Source: Bacillota bacterium (GTDB taxonomy: Bacteria > Bacillota > Bacilli > Paenibacillales > NBRC-103111). Taken from it: a DNA stretch of 64,000 bases. Positions 1 to 9,724 of the stretch are shown here, piece after piece. The stretch is from NCBI GenBank assembly GCA_023386955.1, contig JAEWIS010000023.1:248001-312000 (forward strand), in the 5' to 3' direction. A program made the position numbers and the translations under genes. Below the pieces are notes generated by a model. It had not been told where the DNA came from, ran no database searches, and saw only the letters and a program-made list of their open reading frames with translations. Every line of letters starts with the position of its first letter. The stretch's first letter is position 1.

Positions 1-2
1 AC

Positions 3-1268
3 CACCCAGCAACACCGGAGTTGCTTGATTTATGTGATCGGCTGGGTATATTGGTTATCGAAGAAAATAGGAAGTTGGACTCCGGATCTGTGGGCCTTCA
101 GCAGCTTGAGCGGTTGATTAGACGGGATGGTAACCATCCGTCTATCATCATGTGGTGTTTGGAGAATGAAGAGGTTCTTGAGGGAACAGTAACTGGGGCA
201 AGGATTCTTCGGACCATGGCGGATACGGCTCATAGACTTGATCCAAGCAGACCGGTGGTAGCTGCTATGAATCATGGTTGGAATGAAGGCGGATACAGTG
301 ACGCAGTTGATATTGTGGGTTACAATTATGGTCAACGCGACAGCCAGGACGTCCGCGATAAGAGGAATCATCCCAACCGGCTTATAATTGGTACGGAAAG
401 CGCAAGCTTTACCACTACCAGAGGTGAGTACTCCGATGATCCGGTGAAGGGATATTGCTCTGCTTATGGCACCAACATCCCCTCGTGGAGCTGTAGCCCG
501 GAGAAAGCTTGGAACGATGTCTTACAAAATTCATTTCTGACGGGTGTGTTTCTATGGACAGGCTTTGATTACCGCGGCGAGCCAACTCCGTATTTGTGGC
601 CATGTATTAATTCCCACTTCGGCATTATGGATACCTGTGGCTTTCCCAAGGATATCTATTATTATATTAAGGCTGCGTGGACCGAAGAAGTGGTTCTTCA
701 TCTGTTCCCTCACTGGAACTGGGTTGGCATGGAGGGCAAACTCATCGATGTGAGGGCCTATACCAATATGGATCAAGTGGAGCTTTTTGTTAATGGAGTT
801 AGTTTGGGTAAACAGCAGACCACCTCTCCTGGAGAATTAAAATGGTATGTAAAGTACGAGCCTGGAGAACTGCGTGCAGTTGGTTGGCAGAAGGGGGTGG
901 CATGTGTAGAATCTATAGTGACCACCACAGAAGCCCCTTACCGGATTCACCTATATCCTGACCGAACTATGCTGCTTCCAGACGGAATGGATACCATTCC
1001 AATAAGAGTTGCCGTGACAGATAAGCATGGACGGGTAGTTCCTTATGCAGATAACGACATCTTATTTTCATTAACCGGTTCTGGGCGAATATTAGGTGTG
1101 GGTAATGGTAATCCAAGTAGCCATGAGCCGGATAAGGCCAGCCGTCGTCGTACGTTCCATGGATGGTGCATTGTTTTGATCCAAAGTGGTAAGGAACCAG
1201 GCATGTTGCGTCTTCGGGCAACAAGTGCCGGTTTGGTTGGAACAGAAGTAGAGCTGCAAATAAAATAA
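3..1268 (+). CDS. GH2 family glycoside hydrolase (beta-galactosidase-like), 5' truncated by window
   Basis: C-terminal part of a glycoside hydrolase family 2 enzyme; the frame is open to the window edge, so the true start lies upstream. The first visible residues, HPATPELLDLCDRLG, match the GH2 barrel segment before the catalytic core. The acid/base motif WCLENEE lies about 50 residues after the TTG at 21 (Glu50 on that count), and the nucleophile motif IIGTES has Glu126. The last 180 residues look like the DUF4982 and beta-sandwich C-terminal domains of large GH2 enzymes. It probably cleaves exo-beta-linked sugars from oligosaccharides imported by the transporter encoded downstream. Substrate cannot be read from sequence. 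The next gene starts 39 bases later, so they may be co-transcribed. Confidence 0.9.
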   Translation, partial: HPATPELLDLCDRLGILVIEENRKLDSGSVGLQQLERLIRRDGNHPSIIMWCLENEEVLEGTVTGARILRTMADTAHRLDPSRPVVAAMNHGWNEGGYSDAVDIVGYNYGQRDSQDVRDKRNHPNRLIIGTESASFTTTRGEYSDDPVKGYCSAYGTNIPSWSCSPEKAWNDVLQNSFLTGVFLWTGFDYRGEPTPYLWPCINSHFGIMDTCGFPKDIYYYIKAAWTEEVVLHLFPHWNWVGMEGKLIDVRAYTNMDQVELFVNGVSLGKQQTTSPGELKWYVKYEPGELRAVGWQKGVACVESIVTTTEAPYRIHLYPDRTMLLPDGMDTIPIRVAVTDKHGRVVPYADNDILFSLTGSGRILGVGNGNPSSHEPDKASRRRTFHGWCIVLIQSGKEPGMLRLRATSAGLVGTEVELQIK

Positions 1269-1307
1269 CAACATGGCTTTGCTGATCATGAAAGGGAGAT
1301 TGGGCTT

Positions 1308-3680
1308 ATGGGGGGACTTGCCCGTAATATACGGAAGAAATATCTGCGGCGCATTTATTTATGGATCATGCTGGCTACTACGGTGCTTATCATTGTGTTT
1401 TCGGTGGGGCTTTATTTGAATATGGAAGATGCGGTATTGAAAAAGGAAGCCGTCAATAATGAAAAAATATTGGGACAATTAAAGTATAGTATCGATAATA
1501 TGCATGATGTAATCCGTACCATGGGCGCCTCCCTTTATTACAGTAATGAATCCCAATCTCTGATGTTTGCCCAGTCAGAGGGGGCTGTTTACGATTTGAT
1601 CAGCAAGATGGCAATTATAGAGAAAAGTATCAACGCCTTTTCATTTATCCATTCTGTGAATATCTATAACGGCACGTTGGATACCTTTTACTCCACGTAC
1701 CAAAGCCTCTCGAATGTGGATTATAATCTAAAGGCCTTAGTAAACTCCAGCTCCGGGTTGCAAAAGATGAAGTTTATCCCTCTGTCCATCGAAAATGGGT
1801 ATGGGCAGAGGGAGGACTTACTTTCGTTCGCGGTGTTCGAATCGGTGAGTTCCACAGGCAAACCGGATGGTGCGGTCATCATTAATATTCGGACCCAATG
1901 GCTCGTCGATAATATCCGTAGCCTGACACATAATAACGGTACCGGAGCGGATATGGTTTCAATTATTGACAAGGATAGCATGGTACTCTTTGGCACGGGG
2001 CCGGCAATGGAAAAGGGCCAGAGTGCCCGACAGATCATATCCCGATTTGGGGAGTCTACAACCGGTGAGCCCAGCTTTGACTTCGTGAAAATGGAACATG
2101 AAGGAAGGGAGTACCTGACTGCCTTTATTAGAGTGGAAAATGCCGACTGGTCCATTCTAATGATGCAAGATGACCATCAGTTTTCTCACTTCCAGAAGCA
2201 AATAAAGGTGAACATCACCGTGTTGACCATGATTTTTCTGTTAGTGGTCGTATTTTCCTCCTACATGGTTTCTGGAACTATCTATTTGCCCCTTGGTCGA
2301 TTGGTTAAGGATGTGGTATCTCGTATCCCAGACAATGTACTGGAGCAAGACCAGCAGGATGAATTGGATCTACTTTCCCGAATCTTTCAGAATCATGTTC
2401 GCCAAATTGAGCAGTTTAGGGATAAAGATCAATTTAATGAGGGAATCCTTCGTAGCTTTTACCTTCGCAGCATGCTGGTTGAGAGCGGATCAATGAGCGA
2501 GGAGGAATGGGAAAAGGCTGAATGTGCTGTTCAACTGGATTTATCCGATAAATACTGTTTTTGTGTATGTGTGGTACAATTGGACAAATTCGCTGAGCTT
2601 GCTGCTCGCTCCAGCGAGTGGGAGAAAGAACTGTATGGTTTTGCTGTCGCTAATGTTTTATCCGAATATCTTACACAAGAATATAAATGTGCCTCTGTGG
2701 ACTTAAAGAACGGGCATTTGGTACTTCTAATTGGTACTAGCCTACCTTCTCTTCACGAAAATACTGCCCTTACTGGTGGGTTTGCCCCCATAAGCCAGTG
2801 TGTACTCCAACAGGCTGTTACCAATACCCAAAAGTTTATTCGGGAGCACTATAATATTACTTTCACCGTGTCCTGTAGCACCCTATCCTCGCGGCGTACA
2901 GAAATTGCGGTATTGTATGAGGAGGCTCTGCGGTTCGGGATGTATCGCTTTGTCCAAGGCTATGGGGCAATTATTTTTGAGGATACGATTCTAGCTGCGG
3001 ATCAATTGAAAGAACTGGATTACTCTATACTTCATGAAAAGAAATTCGTGGAAGATATCAAGTGTCGAGATCTTGTGTCTGTGGAGAAAACTATACTTGA
3101 GGTTTTAGAGAAACTAAAGCAGTACAACTACAACTCGATTAAACTTTACCTTATGCATTTGGTTTATCTGGTTCTGTCTACACTGGATGAGTTAGACCGT
3201 ATCCGACTTGGCTCGTCGGGACTGCCACTGGACAGTCTAGTTCAACGTATTATGGATTGTGAGACACTTGAAGAGGCGGGACAGGCGCTTTATCAATCCA
3301 TTGAGCAGGCATCACAAGCAAGCTCAGTAGATAAGAACGAGAAGCATGCTATTCTGACAGAGGCTGTTAAGGAGATTATTCGTCACAACTATCACGACAG
3401 TAGCTTGTATCAACAGCAGATTGCGTCCATGTTGAAACTGTCCTCCACTTATACCGGGAAAATATTTAGGGAGGTCGCGGATATCTCTATTAACGATTAT
3501 TTAAATGAGGTCCGAATGAACAAGGCGGCGGAACTCCTTGAACAAACCAGCTTGAAGGTAGAGGAGATCATGCAGGAAATAGGAATTGACAACAAAAGCT
3601 ACTTTTTCAAGCTGTTCAAAAAAAAATTTGGCGCCACTCCACGGGAATATGCCCGCAAGAAGAACCTGGATGAACTATAG
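1308..3680 (+). CDS. Membrane-bound cache-AraC type transcriptional regulator
   Basis: 790 residues. A first membrane helix (about 15-37) and a second (about 300-323) bracket an extracellular cache-like sensor region; a cytoplasmic linker and a C-terminal AraC/XylS double helix-turn-helix (about 681-785, with EEIMQEIGIDNKSYFFKLFK and ATPREYARK) follow. One-component regulators of this build stand beside LplA/LplB/YtcP sugar transporters in Paenibacillaceae and activate them when a sugar ligand is sensed outside the cell. Here the transporter genes lie downstream at 6165-9619, which supports that role. The start has an AGGGAG ribosome binding site. An intrinsic terminator follows the stop, so the sensor gene forms a unit separate from the transporter operon. 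Confidence 0.9.
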   Translation: MGGLARNIRKKYLRRIYLWIMLATTVLIIVFSVGLYLNMEDAVLKKEAVNNEKILGQLKYSIDNMHDVIRTMGASLYYSNESQSLMFAQSEGAVYDLISKMAIIEKSINAFSFIHSVNIYNGTLDTFYSTYQSLSNVDYNLKALVNSSSGLQKMKFIPLSIENGYGQREDLLSFAVFESVSSTGKPDGAVIINIRTQWLVDNIRSLTHNNGTGADMVSIIDKDSMVLFGTGPAMEKGQSARQIISRFGESTTGEPSFDFVKMEHEGREYLTAFIRVENADWSILMMQDDHQFSHFQKQIKVNITVLTMIFLLVVVFSSYMVSGTIYLPLGRLVKDVVSRIPDNVLEQDQQDELDLLSRIFQNHVRQIEQFRDKDQFNEGILRSFYLRSMLVESGSMSEEEWEKAECAVQLDLSDKYCFCVCVVQLDKFAELAARSSEWEKELYGFAVANVLSEYLTQEYKCASVDLKNGHLVLLIGTSLPSLHENTALTGGFAPISQCVLQQAVTNTQKFIREHYNITFTVSCSTLSSRRTEIAVLYEEALRFGMYRFVQGYGAIIFEDTILAADQLKELDYSILHEKKFVEDIKCRDLVSVEKTILEVLEKLKQYNYNSIKLYLMHLVYLVLSTLDELDRIRLGSSGLPLDSLVQRIMDCETLEEAGQALYQSIEQASQASSVDKNEKHAILTEAVKEIIRHNYHDSSLYQQQIASMLKLSSTYTGKIFREVADISINDYLNEVRMNKAAELLEQTSLKVEEIMQEIGIDNKSYFFKLFKKKFGATPREYARKKNLDEL

Positions 3681-3690
3681 TTTTCTCCGG

Positions 3691-3747
3691 CCCAAGAAGA
3701 ACCTGGCAGCCTCCTCCACCTGGTTCTTCTTAGGCTATATTTTTTTG
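3691..3747 (+). terminator. Rho-independent terminator after the AraC-type regulator
   Basis: AAGAAGAACC (3694-3703) and GGTTCTTCTT (3722-3731) form a perfect 10-bp stem, extended outward by G-C pairs after one mismatch, and a T-rich tract follows at 3739-3750. It separates the regulator gene from the transporter operon. Confidence 0.8.
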
Positions 3748-3844
3748 TTTTGCTTTTAGAGAATGCAATTGTGCACATTTTTGCGGGTATTACACTCGTT
3801 TCTACACTTAAATGAGAATTGTACACTTTTTCAAACAAGCTCAA

Positions 3845-3861
3845 AACGTTAAGATAACGTT
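3845..3861. promoter_or_regulatory. Palindromic candidate operator in front of the sugar operon
   Basis: AACGTTA-AGA-TAACGTT is a perfect 7-bp inverted repeat around a 3-bp centre, lying 40 bases before the start of the Asp-box protein gene in the 220-base gap after the terminator. A regulator dimer could bind it. No confident -35/-10 pair could be assigned in the gap, and AraC-type proteins often bind direct repeats instead, so the role is inferred from position only. Confidence 0.4.
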
Positions 3862-3900
3862 GGAATTACTGAATATTCAACAGGTTCAGGAGGGCAACAC

Positions 3901-6162
3901 ATGTTGGAGAGAGAGAAGTCGTCACAACAAAGAGAAACGAAATTCGAATGGAGTCCTGCTGCTTCGCATGGAGGGGGGTACATCACGGGAATTGTCCAGG
4001 ACTGGAGTGAGCCAACCGTTCTATATGCCCGTTGTGATGTGGCGGGAATCTACAAGAGTATTGACGGAGGTGCAAGCTGGCGGACAGTCAATAACGGTAT
4101 GACTCATTGCCATCATCACAGTGTGCAGAGCTTTGCTCTTAGCCCCCATGATTCTCGGATACTGTTCCGCTGCTCAGGTGAAGCCAGAGGAGGGCGTTTG
4201 TTCGGTACCATTCACAAAACAACCGACGGTGGGGAATCATGGTATGAAGTGTGCGAATCTCTGGATTTTTATGGGAATGGCCCGACTCGCATGTGTGGTG
4301 AGGTAATAGCCTTTGATCCCAATGATTCACATTTCGTGGCGGTTGGGGGATACAGCGGAGGGCTCTGGGTAAGTGAGGATAAAGGAGAATGCTGGCATTA
4401 CCGTGGGCTGGAAGGGGAGAGAATTTCCCATGTGGCTTTTCATCCGCTGGAGAGTCAGGTGCTCTATGTAAGCACTATAGGGGATCAAGCACTTTTGTCC
4501 GAAGCAGGAGAGGATCGCCTTCGGCTTCTCCAGGACTTCCCGCGGGCAAGTGGTGGCGCAGGCAGACTCTATAGAAGCCTCGATCGGGGGGTGACTTGGG
4601 AGTTGTTGTTGGAAGGTTATCATATCAGTGAAATGGCCTTTCATCAGGCAAACTCGCAGGTTCTCTATGCAACCCATATAAAGCCAGGAGGAGTTCTGCG
4701 CTCAAGGACCGGAGGGCGTACATGGGAGCATGCGACAACCGGACTCCCCCCAACGCTGGACTATTATACTATTACTATTGATTCTCTTCATCCTGAAAGG
4801 CTGTATACAGCGCCCGCATATAAATCAGAGGGTGCGGGAGATCATCCGATTCCTGTCTACTGCTCGGAGAACAGCGGCGAGAACTGGTCAATCCTCTTTC
4901 ATCATAAGTCGGACCACGTTTTAGAGCGCCCCCCTCACATGCCACATTGGTATATGGGTCTGGCCATCTCCAAGATCCGAGTAGATCTGGACGATCCCCA
5001 GATATTGTATTTAACCAATTGGTTTGGTGTTTGTATAAGTCGGAATGGGGGACGGACATGGTCTTGTCACCATTTCACCGGTATTGAGAATACCTGTATG
5101 GAGAGTATCACGGCCGATAGGAGGCAGCCCGGAAAGGTATATTCAGTGCTCGCGGATCATGCTCCCCTGATCAGTTGTGACTATGCCAAAACGTTCTTCC
5201 ACCTGGAGAAACATTGGAAAGACCGCTCCTCTACTTCGATTGTCTCTTCAGTGTTTCGTCCGGGTTTCCTTCTCTACAGTGTGGGAACACCGGGACGCGA
5301 TTGCACGCTCATTCGTTCTGAGGACGATGGAAAGACAGGGGAAGTAGTCTTGAGGTTGGATAAGGAGGAGTTTATTCAAGTCCTCTGTGAAGATGAACAG
5401 ATTCCGGGCCGGTATTATGCCTATGTAGATGGTCATTTGAATGAAGGAGCGGGTTTTTATGCCAGCTCAGATTGGGGGAGGACATGGGTCCGTCACAAGC
5501 CCCATCTTCCTGGTTATATCCGCACCTTGCCTCACCGTCGGAATTGGGTAGAGGCTGAGTTGTTGTCGGTAGTAGTCTATCAGACCAAAAATGCTTGCGG
5601 CAGCAACCAGTTAATGTGCTCCGACCCCTGGCAACCGGGAGTAGTATACTTCGGGGAGCGGACGGAGGGGCTGTGGAAAGTCTCGGAAGAAGGCCGGAAG
5701 TGGATCCGGCTTGATACTGGATTGCCATTCCACAAGCACAATGCCTCGGTGCTGCAATGTATTAAGGCAGACCCGGCTAACCCGGGGGTGCTATATGCAG
5801 GCTTTATTTATGAAGGACTGTGGAAAAGCATTAATTCCGGCTCCACTTGGGAGAAACTGTTTCCCGCGGGAAATATGCTGTTTAACGCCAGTTCCGTAGC
5901 CATCGGAGGCTATAGCGGTGAGGAGATATATGTAGCATGTGAGCCATTGTATTGGTCCCATCATGCTTCTTCCATCTATTACAGCGGTGACGGTGGAATC
6001 TCATGGCGCAATATTCAGCCGGCCTCTTTGGGAGCGATCCGATGGAAGGCCATATCCCTAGATACAGGCGGGTCGGTCCTATATGGAGCGTCCTGTGGAA
6101 GCGGTATTTTCACCATCCGCAAAATAACGGGTCAGCCAGTCATGGTAGAACAGGAGGCATAA
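3901..6162 (+). CDS. Asp-box (BNR repeat) beta-propeller glycosidase-like protein
   Basis: 753 residues with at least ten Asp-box motifs spaced along the chain, for example SIDGGASW, TTDGGESW, SLDRGVTW, SRNGGRTW, SSDWGRTW, SINSGSTW and SGDGGISW. Repeats of this kind cap beta-propeller blades in sialidases and in GH74 xyloglucanases; the length of about 750 residues and the double-propeller look favour a GH74-like or VPS10-like fold. The ATG at 3901 has an AGGAGGG ribosome binding site 7 bases upstream. No signal peptide is visible, so the protein seems cytoplasmic, which is unusual for GH74-type enzymes acting on polymers. It is the first gene of the transporter operon, which suggests action on imported oligosaccharides. 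Catalytic residues were not identified, so the enzymatic role is inferred. Confidence 0.8.
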   Translation: MLEREKSSQQRETKFEWSPAASHGGGYITGIVQDWSEPTVLYARCDVAGIYKSIDGGASWRTVNNGMTHCHHHSVQSFALSPHDSRILFRCSGEARGGRLFGTIHKTTDGGESWYEVCESLDFYGNGPTRMCGEVIAFDPNDSHFVAVGGYSGGLWVSEDKGECWHYRGLEGERISHVAFHPLESQVLYVSTIGDQALLSEAGEDRLRLLQDFPRASGGAGRLYRSLDRGVTWELLLEGYHISEMAFHQANSQVLYATHIKPGGVLRSRTGGRTWEHATTGLPPTLDYYTITIDSLHPERLYTAPAYKSEGAGDHPIPVYCSENSGENWSILFHHKSDHVLERPPHMPHWYMGLAISKIRVDLDDPQILYLTNWFGVCISRNGGRTWSCHHFTGIENTCMESITADRRQPGKVYSVLADHAPLISCDYAKTFFHLEKHWKDRSSTSIVSSVFRPGFLLYSVGTPGRDCTLIRSEDDGKTGEVVLRLDKEEFIQVLCEDEQIPGRYYAYVDGHLNEGAGFYASSDWGRTWVRHKPHLPGYIRTLPHRRNWVEAELLSVVVYQTKNACGSNQLMCSDPWQPGVVYFGERTEGLWKVSEEGRKWIRLDTGLPFHKHNASVLQCIKADPANPGVLYAGFIYEGLWKSINSGSTWEKLFPAGNMLFNASSVAIGGYSGEEIYVACEPLYWSHHASSIYYSGDGGISWRNIQPASLGAIRWKAISLDTGGSVLYGASCGSGIFTIRKITGQPVMVEQEA

Positions 6163-6164
6163 AA

Positions 6165-7079
6165 GTGCGAAAACGGTTATCTGCCGACTTCAGACACAAT
6201 CTAGAATTGATGTCCATGAATTTGCCTACTGTATTGTGGGTGTTGATTTTCTCATATCTTCCCATGATCGGTCTAGTTCTGGCCTTCAAAGACTATCGAT
6301 ATGACCTTGGTATTATTGGGAGCGAATGGGTAGGTCTTCAAAATTTTGATTTCCTTTTTTCATCCAACAATGCATGGCGGATTACCCGCAATACAGTTGG
6401 AATGAATTTTATGTTTATTGTGACTGGCCCCATATTCGGCATTCTGTTCGCGGTACTGCTAAATGAAATTACCAAGCGGTTTATTAAGATTTATCAGACT
6501 GTCATTTTCTTTCCTTATTATTTGTCTTGGGTCGTAGTTGGTTATGCATTTATTGGATTATTCGATATGGAGAGCGGATTAATTAACCGCCTGATTATGA
6601 AGTTCGGCGGAGAAGCGATCATGTGGTACAACGAACCGAAGTATTGGCCGTATATTCTGCTTATCACTTATATTTGGAAGCATGTTGGATTTACTTCCAT
6701 TTTGTACTACACCACGATTATAGGCATTAGTCGGGATTATTACGAGGCAGCGGAAATCGACGGTGCCACAAAACTGCAGCAAATCCGGTTCATTACCCTG
6801 CCGCTGCTTGTTCCTACCGTAATTATCCTGATGCTATTGGATATAGGAAATATATTTAGGGCTGATTTCGGTATGTTCTACTTTTTGACCCAAAACTCAG
6901 GGGCTCTTTATGAAACCACAGATGTCATCGATACTTATGTATTCCGCACTCTGAGGGAGTTGGGAGATATTGGAATGGGAACTGCAGCTGGTCTCTTTCA
7001 GGGAGGCGTTGGGCTGCTGCTGGTGCTAACGGTGAATTGGATTGTCAGAAAATTCAACCGGGAGAATGCTCTATACTAA
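6165..7079 (+). CDS. Sugar ABC transporter permease, LplB type
   Basis: 304 residues from a GTG at 6165, which has AGGAGG 7 bases upstream and begins 2 bases after the preceding stop. A longer in-frame start inside the previous gene is unlikely. The protein has six predicted membrane segments and the MetI-family EAA loop (EAAEIDGATKLQQIRFITLP) that contacts the ATPase. Opening residues NLPTVLWVLIFSYLPMIGLV are typical of LplB-type permeases of the polysaccharide transport family. It forms the membrane channel with the next gene product. No ATP-binding subunit is encoded here; these systems usually share an MsmX-like ATPase encoded elsewhere. Confidence 0.93.
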   Translation: MRKRLSADFRHNLELMSMNLPTVLWVLIFSYLPMIGLVLAFKDYRYDLGIIGSEWVGLQNFDFLFSSNNAWRITRNTVGMNFMFIVTGPIFGILFAVLLNEITKRFIKIYQTVIFFPYYLSWVVVGYAFIGLFDMESGLINRLIMKFGGEAIMWYNEPKYWPYILLITYIWKHVGFTSILYYTTIIGISRDYYEAAEIDGATKLQQIRFITLPLLVPTVIILMLLDIGNIFRADFGMFYFLTQNSGALYETTDVIDTYVFRTLRELGDIGMGTAAGLFQGGVGLLLVLTVNWIVRKFNRENALY

Positions 7080-7095
7080 GTGGAGGATTACCTTT

Positions 7096-7977
7096 ATGAA
7101 TGAAGCAAAAGGCTTGCCCAAATTTATGATTCATGCTGCTTTCATTATTTTCTGCCTGTTCTGTGCTACACCGCTGGTGATTGTGATATCCGCATCGCTT
7201 ACAGATGAGTTAGCCATTGTCCGCAATGGGTTTGGAATCTATCCGGAGAATTTTAGTACGAAGGCTTATGAATTTATCTTCAATCAGGGCAAGGCATTAT
7301 ACCAGGCCTACGGAGTAACCATTCTGGTTACGGCGGCGGGAACTCTCTTGTCGATTGCGATGATCTCTCTGACTGGCTATACCCTTTCTCGTAAAAGCTT
7401 CAAATACAGAAGTCAGCTATCCTTCTATATTTACTTCACCATGCTGTTCAGCGGAGGGATGATTCCGAGCTATATTCTCGTCACCAAATACCTGAATATG
7501 GGCGATACCATCTGGGTGCTGTTCGTGCCCATGCTCATCTCACCGTGGTATATCTTCCTAATGCGACGGTTCATGTCCGACATTCCCGAAGCTCTCACGG
7601 AATCAGCGAAGATTGACGGGGCTAGCGAATACAGGATCTTCCTAAACATCATTCTGCCTATGTCAAAACCCGCAGTAGCTGCTCTGTCTCTGATGCTGGC
7701 ACTTGGATACTGGAACAACTGGTGGCTTAGCCTACTATATATTGAGAATGACAAGCTCAGCTCACTGCAATATTTGCTTTACCGGATCATGTCCAACGTC
7801 CAGGCCATGCAGGAGGCGCAGACAAACCAGATATCCATATCCCAGGGTCAGTCTCTGCCAGAAATGTCGCTACGGATGGCCATGTGTGTGCTGGCGGCAG
7901 GCCCAGCCCTGTTCGTATTCCCCTTCTTCCAGAAGTATTTTGTGAAAGGGCTTGCGGTCGGAGCGGTCAAGGAGTAA
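7096..7977 (+). CDS. Sugar ABC transporter permease, YtcP type
   Basis: 293 residues from the ATG at 7096, preceded by GTGGAGG. Six membrane segments and an EAA loop (ESAKIDGASEYRIFLNIILP) identify a MetI-family carbohydrate permease, second subunit of the channel with the LplB-type gene ending 16 bases upstream. The order LplB, YtcP, solute-binding lipoprotein is the usual one for complex-sugar importers in Paenibacillus and Bacillus. Confidence 0.93.
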   Translation: MNEAKGLPKFMIHAAFIIFCLFCATPLVIVISASLTDELAIVRNGFGIYPENFSTKAYEFIFNQGKALYQAYGVTILVTAAGTLLSIAMISLTGYTLSRKSFKYRSQLSFYIYFTMLFSGGMIPSYILVTKYLNMGDTIWVLFVPMLISPWYIFLMRRFMSDIPEALTESAKIDGASEYRIFLNIILPMSKPAVAALSLMLALGYWNNWWLSLLYIENDKLSSLQYLLYRIMSNVQAMQEAQTNQISISQGQSLPEMSLRMAMCVLAAGPALFVFPFFQKYFVKGLAVGAVKE

Positions 7978-8050
7978 CCAAGCACACTGCGTAGTTCTTA
8001 ATGGCCGCAATGGCCTTTGAGATAATTCATATCAGAAAGCAGGAGATTCA

Positions 8051-9619
8051 ATGAACAGACAAAAGGGAAGGTCATGGGGAAGAATGGCATTGGGTAGTGC
8101 CTTGGCGCTAGCGCTCAGTCTGACGGGATGTACGGCCAAGTCAGACAGCGGGGACGAAAAAAGCATCTCACCATCGGCTCAAGCAACGGCGGCTGTTTCT
8201 GCCAAGCCCCAGCAGAAGCTGGAGCCGGTCACGCTGACCTGGTACCTGCCGGTGGCCGAGGTACAGAATGATTTATCCAGTGTGGAAGCGGCTGCCAATA
8301 AAATTCTGCAGGAGAAGCTGAACGTCACCCTGAAATTGGTGATGTTCGATTACGGCTCCTACAACCAAAAGATGCAGCTAAAGGCTGCTTCGGGAGAGGA
8401 ATTTGATCTGGCATTCTCCTCCTACAGTTGGTTGAACAAGTATCCAGACGGCGTGTCTAAGGGAATGTTCGTTGAGCTTGACCAATTGCTTGCCAAGTAT
8501 GCACCCGAGTATTACGCATCCATTCCTGAAAAGTATTGGGATGCTGCCAGAATCAACGGCAAAATTTACGGAGCGCTAAATTACCAGGTCTATGCCAGCG
8601 GCAAAGGTTTTATAGTTCAGAAGGCATTGGCAGATAAATACGGTTTGGATTATAAAAATGTAACCTCGCTACAGCAAGTTGAGGATTTTCTGGTCAAGAT
8701 AAAGGCTGGTGAACCTAATATTACACCGTTTGGAATCGATAAACTGGGGCTTACCGATTTAAATAGCTTTGGTAAAAATCAAAAAGAGAACTGGGACATG
8801 ATCCGCGCTCACCTGGGATTGAAATTAGGGGATAATTCGTTCAAGTTGCAAACGTTGGATGATCAGGAGTACAGGACTGACTTTGAAGCTAACATTAAAA
8901 AAATACGTCAATGGTACGAAAAGGGGTTTATGCGCAAGGATGTTGCCAGTGTGCAGAATCTGAACCAGGAGCTGGCAGGAGGCAAATATGCCATGTGGAC
9001 AGCTACCTACAAGCCAGGTGGGGATGTAGAATTGTCTGCCAAGCTTGGCTTTGAGGTCGTACAGTTTCAGTATATGAAGCCGATGGCAACAGCCGGATCG
9101 ATCATGTCCACATTGACCACCATCAGCAAAACCTCTAAAAATCCTGAACGGGCAATGATGCTGCTGAATTTGGTCAATACGGACAAGGAGCTTTACAATC
9201 TGTTGGCATACGGAATTGAGAATAAACATTACAAAAAGGAGGCGGACGGAACCGTATCCAAGGTAGAAGGCGGCGGCTATTGGCCGAACATCTCCTGGGC
9301 AATGGGCAACCAGTTTAACGCCTATATCATCAGGGGTATGAGCCCGACTGTATGGGAGGAGACGAAGAAATATAATGAAGAAGCGGTTGTTTCACCGTTG
9401 GTAGGATTCAATGCTGATGTGGAATCGCTGAAGAGCGTCATTGCCAACGTGAATGCGGTCAATGACGAGATGAAATCAAGCCTGTATACGGGAACCGTAG
9501 ATCCTGCGCAATATCTACCCCAATATTATGATAAGCTACACAAGGCCGATCCGGAAGGAAAGATTCGTTCGGAAATCCAGAAGCAGTTAGATCAATGGGT
9601 TACTGCTAACAAAAAATAG
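8051..9619 (+). CDS. Extracellular solute-binding lipoprotein of the sugar transporter
   Basis: 522 residues. The N-terminus is a lipoprotein signal peptide with lipobox LTGC, lipid-anchored Cys27, followed by a Ser/Ala/Lys-rich linker and a family 1 extracellular solute-binding domain resembling LplA (length about 500-550 is usual). The segment LTWYLPVAEVQNDLSSVE is the typical first strand of these proteins. It would capture oligosaccharides at the cell surface and deliver them to the two upstream permeases. The 73-base gap before the gene shows no terminator, and a strong AGGAG site precedes the ATG. Confidence 0.93.
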   Translation: MNRQKGRSWGRMALGSALALALSLTGCTAKSDSGDEKSISPSAQATAAVSAKPQQKLEPVTLTWYLPVAEVQNDLSSVEAAANKILQEKLNVTLKLVMFDYGSYNQKMQLKAASGEEFDLAFSSYSWLNKYPDGVSKGMFVELDQLLAKYAPEYYASIPEKYWDAARINGKIYGALNYQVYASGKGFIVQKALADKYGLDYKNVTSLQQVEDFLVKIKAGEPNITPFGIDKLGLTDLNSFGKNQKENWDMIRAHLGLKLGDNSFKLQTLDDQEYRTDFEANIKKIRQWYEKGFMRKDVASVQNLNQELAGGKYAMWTATYKPGGDVELSAKLGFEVVQFQYMKPMATAGSIMSTLTTISKTSKNPERAMMLLNLVNTDKELYNLLAYGIENKHYKKEADGTVSKVEGGGYWPNISWAMGNQFNAYIIRGMSPTVWEETKKYNEEAVVSPLVGFNADVESLKSVIANVNAVNDEMKSSLYTGTVDPAQYLPQYYDKLHKADPEGKIRSEIQKQLDQWVTANKK

Positions 9620-9626
9620 GTAAGCC

Positions 9627-9692
9627 ACCTGTGCATGGTTTGGGTTAAGTTTAGGCCAGAGTTTCAGTCGCCTATTTAGGCCATGCACAGGT
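9627..9692. repeat. 12-bp inverted repeat with internal direct repeat in intergenic region
   Basis: ACCTGTGCATGG (9627-9638) and CCATGCACAGGT (9681-9692) are perfectly complementary across a 42-base loop. TTTAGGCCA also occurs twice in the same direction, at 9650-9658 and 9675-9683. The structure begins 8 bases after the binding-protein gene and ends 33 bases before the next start. A transcript would fold into a stable stem. It is not followed by a strong T run, so it may protect the upstream mRNA end or attenuate transcription into the next gene. Confidence 0.5.
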
Positions 9693-9724
9693 ATTATTCC
9701 TTTAATGAACTGGGGAGTGAATTG

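Noticed and set aside
5372..5728. Minus-strand open frame of 118 codons inside the Asp-box gene
   Set aside because: Antisense to a well-supported gene, Ser/Pro-rich shadow composition, no ribosome binding site.
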